A DNA stretch of 39,632 nucleotides from Defluviitaleaceae bacterium. Its GTDB lineage: Bacteria; Bacillota; Clostridia; Lachnospirales; WRAX01. Shown in pieces: positions 34,790-39,632 of this stretch (position 1 is its first letter; every line of letters begins with the position of its first letter). The notes under the pieces were generated by a model that did no database searches, was not told where the DNA came from, and worked only from the letters and a program-made list of their open reading frames with translations. The stretch covers positions 1-39,632 of the forward strand of contig WRBJ01000015.1 of NCBI GenBank assembly GCA_009784615.1, written 5' to 3'. The translations under genes and the position numbers were made by a program.

Positions 34790-34818
34790 TTGACAACCTT
34801 GCAATGATATGATATTAT
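34790..34818 (+). promoter_or_regulatory. tRNA-Leu promoter
   Basis: TTGACA (34790-34795), 17 nt, TATTAT (34813-34818), 24 bp before the tRNA. A strong sigma-A consensus. Confidence 0.8.
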
Positions 34819-34842
34819 GTTTGTCGATACTAACACCAACAA

Positions 34843-34923
34843 GCGGATGTGGTGGAATCGGCAGACACGCAGGTCTTAGAAACCTGTGCCTATGGCGTGG
34901 GGGTTCAAGTCCCTCCATCCGCA
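34843..34923 (+). tRNA. tRNA-Leu, anticodon UAG
   Basis: The acceptor stem GCGGATG pairs with CATCCGC (34916-34922), with discriminator A34923. The anticodon stem CAGGT/ACCTG encloses the loop CTTAGAA, giving anticodon TAG, which reads CUN leucine codons. A long variable arm (TGCCTATGGCGTG) is typical of a class II tRNA, and the T-loop is GGTTCAAGTCC. CCA is not encoded. An integrase relic lies directly downstream, so the 3' end is a likely integration site. Confidence 0.96.
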
Positions 34924-34933
34924 TAAACCTTAT

Positions 34934-34974
34934 AAATACGAGCTTCTCGGAAAATCAGTTGCTCGTATTTTTTT
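34934..34974 (+). terminator. Terminator after tRNA-Leu
   Basis: AAATACGAGC (34934-34943) pairs with GCTCGTATTT (34961-34970) around a 17-nt loop and runs into a T-tract. Confidence 0.75.
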
Positions 34975-35001
34975 ACTTTCTAAGTATAAACCTCGACAAT
35001 T

Positions 35002-35862
35002 CTAACAAAATTCTAACAAGATAAATAATTCTAACAACCGATTTCTAACGATTGTAATTTTGCTTAGTGTATCAGCAATATTACCTTTTGCTTCCATATC
35101 CAAATACGTGTACAAGTTCATAGTTGTTTGTATGTCTTTATGCCTAAGCCATACTTGGATGTCTTTGAGGTCAAAACCTAAACTTTTTAGAAAGCTCGCA
35201 GACGAATGTCGCAAATCGTGAAATCGAATGTGCGGCAAGTTATTATTCTTAAGCAATAACCTAAAATGTTTACTAACATAACAAGGCAGTAATACCTCGC
35301 CATTTAGCTTAGTAAAAATATAGTCCTCATCCACATAATCATTTGGTTGTAGGACTTTGTGTTCGTCTTGTTTCTTTTTCAATTCTAAAAGACGAGAAAT
35401 TACCCGTTCGGGCATTGGAAATGCGGCGTGGCTTGCTTGATTTTTGGTTCTATCTAGCTTGTGGACATTTTTGTTGGTTCTAATGGCTGTATGTTCGATG
35501 GTAACTGTTTTTTCTTCAAAATCAACCGCACCCCACTTTAAGCCCAAAACCTCACTTCTTCGCAATCCGTAAAACACAGTAACCAATAGAAAAACTTCTA
35601 ATGGGTCGCCTTTTGAAACTTCCAAAAGTTGTTCAATCTGTTTTTCGTTATAGAATTTAGCGCCTGTAAACTTCTGCGCTTTAGGTTTTTCTATACAACT
35701 AACAGGATTGAAAGGTATTATGTTTTGCTTCACTGCACTATTTAAGCATTTTGAGATGTTATCTAAATGCCTTCTAACTATGTTTGGAGAGAGTCCTTTC
35801 TTGCAGAGACGATTTTGGCTCCGATAAGAGGATACCCCTATAATTTCTTGACCTTCGCAATT
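35002..35862 (-). pseudogene. Tyrosine recombinase (integrase), 5'-truncated
   Basis: The C-terminal catalytic domain is intact: Arg in YGLRRSEVLGL, His-x-x-Arg in FHDLRHSSASF, the LRHKD box, and the nucleophile Tyr in TTMNLYTYLD. The clearly initiated part (GTG at 35733) has 243 residues. The same frame stays open upstream to 35862 and encodes KKGLSPNIVRRHLDNISKCL, the start of the core-binding domain, before a stop. Full integrases are about 380 residues, so the N-terminal third is missing, with an insertion sequence beginning 25 bp further on. It points towards and abuts the tRNA-Leu gene, the classic position for an integrase of an integrated island or phage. Confidence 0.85.
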
Positions 35863-35887
35863 TCAAATAATTTGTGGAAAAAGAGTC

Positions 35888-37338
35888 TGTATTTCCTCGG
35901 ACCTGTTGACAAATCCCCAAAAACCCTTCCCAAATCCCCAAAAATATACTATAATTAGTATATTGGAGGGGATTTTATGATGGGAAGAAAAGACGGTCAA
36001 ATGCAACTTATAGCCATAAATTTAGAAACTCTTGTACCCGAAAATCATTTACTGCGCAAGATAAATCAGCTCGTAGATTTAAGTTTCATTTATGATAAAC
36101 TGACACCTTGCTACTCGAAAAAGGCCGCCCCTCCATTGACCCTGTTTTGCGGGTTTGATTTATGGGATAAAGTTCCTGACCATTCACTTTTTAGCCAAAA
36201 CCGCAGACGTAGGTTTGGTGATAGCAGCGTTTTAGTAGAAATTTTTAATCATATCGTTAGGGAGTGCATTCAAAAAGGAATAGTTACAGGTGAAGCCGTT
36301 GTTAGCGATGACTCGTTCGTTCCTGCTAATGTTGCGTCATATAGCTTTGAAAAAGTCACCAAAGAAGTAGAGCAAAGCTGTATTCATTACCTAGATGCTC
36401 TTGATGAAGAGTTGCATAAGCAAGTCGTGTACAAGAAGTCAACCCCCGTAGCCAAAGAAAAGACCATCCCCAAAAGCACTACCGACATAGACTGCGGATA
36501 TAGCAGTCAAGAAAACAAAGGGGGCTTTGGATATTTGGCTTAAACTATCGTTGATGCGGATAGCGGCATAGTTTTGAGCATTGATTGTTATCCTTGTAAA
36601 TCAGCGTGAAAGCAACATTATCCTAAAACATATCAACAAGATTTAAGAAGAAGTTGGTGTCGATATTGATAAACTAGGCTTGGATGCTGGGTATAATGTA
36701 GGTGCTGTGCATTGCAGTCTTGAAATATTGGGCATCGTAGGCTACGTTAGCTGTATTGATTTTAGCTATGATATTTTGAAGCGAGAAGTCAGTATATCCC
36801 TGCATTAGATTGTTTTAGGTGTCCCGAGAACAAAGACTTGCAATTCATAAAGCTCATTTACAAGAAAACCTCGCAAAACTACTATCGCCTATATAAGATG
36901 TCAAAAGACGATAGAAAATCTTGTATAAACTGCGAACATCATAGACAATGCCCTTTTTCATACGGAGAAAAACGCATCAATGTTAGTCCCTTCTACCCTT
37001 CATTCTATCGAAATCGTGAGCGTTATAAAACTGACGAGTATAAATCAATGAAGCGACTTAGGGGTATATGGTCAGAAGGCACTTTTGCCGCCTTAAAAAG
37101 AGAGTACAATCTAAATCGAGCCAAGAAAAGAGGCATCCATCGCATACACGAGGAATGCCTCCTATCGGCATTGGCTTTAAACTTGAAACGTATAGCAAAG
37201 GCAATGAATAGGCTGAAAATATCGTCGAATCTACCTGATTTTTTTATTGTATTTTTAGTGAACAGAGCTGCAAATGTCAGAATTTCGTATTTCGGATTGG
37301 TGGCGTGATGGATTTGTCAACAGGTTCGAGTAAATACA
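35888..37338 (+). mobile_element. Decayed IS1182-type insertion sequence
   Basis: Both ends carry 29-bp inverted repeats (35888-35916 and 37310-37338) that agree at 27 of 29 positions and centre on ACCTGTTGACAAATCC. Between them lies a broken IS1182-like transposase behind its own promoter-like palindrome AATATACTA TAAT TAGTATATT (35943-35964) and a GGAGGGG ribosome site. At about 1.45 kb it is shorter than usual for the family, consistent with an internal deletion. I could not define a target duplication. Confidence 0.85.
35977..37308 (+). pseudogene. IS1182 family transposase, several lesions
   Basis: The N-terminal frame (35977-36543) begins MMGRKDGQMQLIAINLETLV and contains DKVPDHSLFSQNRRRRFGD. 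Just before this, the expected GRPSIDPVL is present in another frame at about 36123-36150, and the following 40 or so residues are gone, so there is a deletion plus frameshift. A TAA at 36541 interrupts GFGYLA; the same frame continues TIVDADSGIVLSID to a TGA at 36606. Remnants such as LGLDAGYNVGAV follow in other frames. The C-terminal frame (36838-37308) has the zinc-cluster region CINCEHHRQCPF and RGIWSEGTFAALKREYNLNRAKKRG, hallmark of this family. It cannot make an active enzyme. Confidence 0.88.
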
Positions 37339-37541
37339 CTTCCCAGAAAAGTTTTTGATTTGCGACCCCATATGAAATGCAGGGTAACATATAAAGCTAA
37401 AACTTTGTATCTCATACAACAATGTCAATCAAAAAGCAAATATAGTGTACTTAGCCTCCTACTTTTATGCAAGTCGAGTCATTAGCCACAACTTTAAGGG
37501 GTTGTTTCTCAATTCAAGAAATTTTGGAATTATGCTCTTTA

Positions 37542-37847
37542 TCATACAATCAAAAGACGCTTCTCGTTCTCACTTGGTATTCCTTTTGCTATTGATAATA
37601 TAGTTTGGATTATTCCATTATACCCTTCCAAGTGACAGTGCAGACTTGACTGCAAAGGAGTGTTGCGTTCACTCGCCATCAGTTTTTCGCTCTTAAAAAA
37701 ATGTTCGATATCCAGCGATGCTGCAATTTCCGTCATTTCTATGACTTTGTCAAAAAAAACTGCTTTCCCGGTCTCAAGATGCATCAAGTTCATTATTGCT
37801 GCCGTTCCAATGTATCCATGGCATACTATTTTGATGGGTTTTATCAA
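37542..37847 (-). CDS. Doubtful 101-residue frame
   Basis: A TTG-started frame reading MIKPIKIVCHGYIGTAAIM...SENEKRLLIV. It has no ribosome site that I can see and no motif I recognise. The amino-acid make-up is protein-like, so it may be a gene fragment, but it could equally be chance. Confidence 0.2.
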   Translation of the reverse strand: MIKPIKIVCHGYIGTAAIMNLMHLETGKAVFFDKVIEMTEIAASLDIEHFFKSEKLMASERNTPLQSSLHCHLEGYNGIIQTILSIAKGIPSENEKRLLIV

Positions 37848-37895
37848 CTAGGATTGGAAAGAACCGATTTGACGGTTACGATGATTTAACTATAA

Positions 37896-37935
37896 AGCCG
37901 TTTGCATCTGCATACAAAAACAGGTGCAAACGGCT
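37896..37935. terminator. Possible terminator or relic hairpin
   Basis: AGCCGTTTGCA (37896-37906) pairs perfectly with TGCAAACGGCT (37925-37935) around an 18-nt loop containing an A-run. There is no strong T-tract after it on either strand. It lies about 120 bp past the end of the leftward gene at 38054. Confidence 0.45.
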
Positions 37936-38053
37936 CTAACTTGCATCTTCATTCCATCCTACTGTTGCTTCTGCGCTTCTGCGAAGTCTCGCAGTGGGAC
38001 GTGGGTGTTTGGGATTGGGGATAGACCTAGGGGGTCTATGAAGCGACGTATCG

Positions 38054-38554
38054 TTACCGATCCAAGCCAACAGAATCAATCTTGTATGTACCGAATTCAT
38101 CAAGTATAATGACAAATACAAATCTTGTGATTTCAAAAGGGTCTATGCCTTCAATGGTTGTTACATATACAACAAACCTTTCTATAGCTGGATTTGTACT
38201 TTCGAATATAGTACGCATATAATTTCTGTTTACTCTTAAAAATGGACTGTAGCTCCTATTAAACCAAGAATCATATATTGTGCCACTGCCGCTACCATAT
38301 ATTAAAAAATTTTCGGTAAAAATTGTGTTTAAATCTATATCGTTTTTATCATCTCTTTGATAAATTATTCTCAGCGTTCTGTTAATCAAATTGATCATCG
38401 CTTCGTTGGTTTCTTTGTCGAAGTCCCTGTTGTGTCTAATACGATTCTCGAAGTTAATCACTATGTGTTCCGGTAGGCTAAAAACAGAAAGTAGCACAGC
38501 ACCGACACCAAGGGCAATCAGGCCGATTCTCACAAGCCTTTTATGGTTTTTCAT
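38054..38554 (-). CDS. Small membrane-anchored protein of unknown function
   Basis: 166 residues. A basic start (MKNHKRLVRIG) and a hydrophobic segment at about 8-27 make an N-terminal anchor or uncleaved signal. The rest is a soluble outside domain ending FVFVIILDEFGTYKIDSVGLDR, which reads like an alpha/beta domain of the NTF2-like or lumazine-binding size class, but this is a guess. It lies about 107 bp after the amidase gene in the same direction, with a long hairpin between them. Confidence 0.6.
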   Translation of the reverse strand: MKNHKRLVRIGLIALGVGAVLLSVFSLPEHIVINFENRIRHNRDFDKETNEAMINLINRTLRIIYQRDDKNDIDLNTIFTENFLIYGSGSGTIYDSWFNRSYSPFLRVNRNYMRTIFESTNPAIERFVVYVTTIEGIDPFEITRFVFVIILDEFGTYKIDSVGLDR

Positions 38555-38612
38555 ACCCTCAATCCTTCCCTTCTGACATATTGTGATATTGGTTAAGTAC
38601 CGGTGAGTTTAG

Positions 38613-38651
38613 TTCTTAACGGCATCTCATCTGCAGAGATGCCGTTAAGAA
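38613..38651. terminator. 16-bp perfect hairpin after the amidase gene
   Basis: Positions 38613-38628 pair with 38636-38651 (core TTAACGGCATCTC) around ATCTGCA. The hairpin begins 11 bp past the amidase stop. A T-run is lacking, so it may be a weak terminator or a 3'-end stabiliser. Confidence 0.65.
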
Positions 38652-38661
38652 GATATTTTAA

Positions 38662-39537
38662 CTACCACATACTTTCTATTGGCGACCACGGTGAATTTGT
38701 ATCTACAGGAGAAACCTCATTGTGAGGCACAGGAATAGATTGAATAGTAGGTCGCGGCGCATTGTTGTACAAATAAGTCAATATACCCAAAGCTATGCTT
38801 TCTCCGATAAGTCTTTGGTTATCTGAATTTATCAAAAAACGTATGTCGCCTCCCATATATCCTGTTTCTGTTATAATCGCAGGCATTTGTGTATATCGTC
38901 CTGTAACTACTTGTTCGCCCAATTCAATTCCTAAATCTCGAAGACCCGTCATAGCAACCACCGCATCATTAACAGTTTGTGCAAGTTCTCTACTCTCTTC
39001 AAAAAAGGGATTATTTGGATGATGTAAAACTTTTGTACCCCTATTGAATATATTGCTACTGTTTAGGTGAATGCTCACGAATACATCTGCCTCAAAATCG
39101 TTAGCCATATCTCTTCGAAGATCGAGTCCTACATTGTAATCTCCATAGCGTGATTGTGCTACATTTATACCAAAGGACTGCAAAGTATCATTTACATGAC
39201 CAGCAATCGACAGGGCTATGTCCTTTTCATCAAAGAACCTAATTTGCATAGCACCGATTGGCGGGAACAGCAAGCCAGGCATTGTATTGATTTGAGCGAA
39301 GCCACGCGCTCCACGTTCAGAGCCTCCGTGTCCAGGATCCAAAAACACATTCAAACCTTGAAACACACTCAAATTCTCAAAGGGATGATTTATTTGAGGG
39401 CTTGGTGGCGCAGCTGGCGCAACAAAGCTCATCAGGTTAATGTTGCCGCCATTAACATTTGCAACACTATGGTCAAATATGCTCTGATGCCTTTCAAGGC
39501 TAATCCCATTTGTCAACAGCAAAATAAATTTGCCCAT
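38662..39537 (-). CDS. N-acetylmuramoyl-L-alanine amidase (Amidase_3 family)
   Basis: A zinc hydrolase that cuts the amide between muramic acid and the stem peptide. Residues 62-255 form the Amidase_3 domain: His70 in FLDPGHGG, Glu104 in FFDEKD and His157 in SIHLNSS are the metal ligands, and Glu224 in IITETGYM is catalytic. The N-terminal 60 residues show neither a signal peptide nor a cell-wall binding repeat, and the ATG at 39537 has no good ribosome site. The true start is therefore uncertain, and the protein may have lost its export signal or begin further in. A Pro/Ser-rich tail follows the domain. Confidence 0.85.
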   Translation of the reverse strand: MGKFILLLTNGISLERHQSIFDHSVANVNGGNINLMSFVAPAAPPSPQINHPFENLSVFQGLNVFLDPGHGGSERGARGFAQINTMPGLLFPPIGAMQIRFFDEKDIALSIAGHVNDTLQSFGINVAQSRYGDYNVGLDLRRDMANDFEADVFVSIHLNSSNIFNRGTKVLHHPNNPFFEESRELAQTVNDAVVAMTGLRDLGIELGEQVVTGRYTQMPAIITETGYMGGDIRFLINSDNQRLIGESIALGILTYLYNNAPRPTIQSIPVPHNEVSPVDTNSPWSPIESMW

Positions 39538-39580
39538 TTTCGGCGTTTAAATTTTGTAGGTTAATGGCGTAGGCTGTAGC

Positions 39581-39631
39581 CTAACCTTTGTTTTCCTCAA
39601 AGAGTGTGTTGATGGCTATTTCCTTTTTCTT
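39581..39631 (-). CDS. Possible C-terminal end of a gene cut by the window edge
   Basis: The frame KKKEIAINTLFEENKG ends at TAG 39581-39583. A small hairpin, TAGGC TGTA GCCTA (39570-39583), overlaps the stop. It is too short to identify. Confidence 0.25.
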   Translation of the reverse strand, partial: KKKEIAINTLFEENKG

Positions 39632-39632
39632 C

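Larger units (their letters stand above)
37339..38053. other. Intergenic stretch with no confident gene
   Basis: About 700 bp after the insertion sequence. I see only short frames without ribosome sites or family motifs, and one good hairpin at 37896-37935. The composition is mixed, with a G-rich stretch near 37995-38040. It probably holds eroded remains of the island. Confidence 0.5.

Noticed and set aside
37542-37847. Named function for the 101-residue frame
   Set aside because: There is no ribosome site, start codon support or motif, so it is listed only as doubtful.

Overview
The window reads as part of the chromosome of an anaerobic, endospore-forming, flagellated member of the Firmicutes, most likely class Clostridia. 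The sequence evidence is a FabK-type fatty acid synthesis operon, a fused carboxyltransferase AccD-AccA, an IspH-ribosomal protein S1 fusion, a YunB sporulation protein, a flagellin behind a sigma-28-like promoter, and AT-rich DNA with strong Shine-Dalgarno sites. The genus cannot be told from the sequence.

Positions 1-11750 are a leftward fatty acid operon: promoter, fabH, fabK, fabD, fabG, fabF, accB, fabZ, accC, accDA, then two paralogous small lipoproteins and RNase R (rnr). It makes malonyl-CoA and elongates acyl chains. acpP is not at its common place between fabH and fabK. One lipoprotein copy carries an in-frame TGA. A near-identical 19-20 bp motif sits at the fab promoter and at a leftward promoter after rnr.

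Positions 11760-21560 are a second leftward operon: a chorismate mutase-cytidylate kinase fusion, plsC, ispH-rpsA fusion, a stand-alone GlmU acetyltransferase domain, a lipoprotein that looks frameshifted, pth and mfd. The mfd 3' end runs into a 162-bp palindromic, MITE-like element flanked by TA. Diverging from this operon at 21600 is a GntR/YtrA-type regulator with an ABC ATPase and permease.

Positions 23540-34740 hold mostly single genes: flagellin with a structured leader, a patatin-like lipase, an unrecognised 258-residue protein, an elaborate palindromic element between convergent genes, a Na/Pi cotransporter-PhoU protein, a chemotaxis receptor with several HAMP-like repeats, yunB and a class A penicillin-binding protein.

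Positions 34790-37340 are a tRNA-Leu(UAG) gene followed by a decayed tyrosine integrase and a decayed IS1182-type insertion sequence with 29-bp inverted ends, so this looks like the scar of an integrated island. From 37340 to the end there is little recognisable coding, apart from a small membrane-anchored protein and an N-acetylmuramoyl-L-alanine amidase. I found no clear wholly new system. The strongest leads are the shared operator-like motif, the two palindromic elements, the AroH-Cmk fusion and the two broken lipoproteins.
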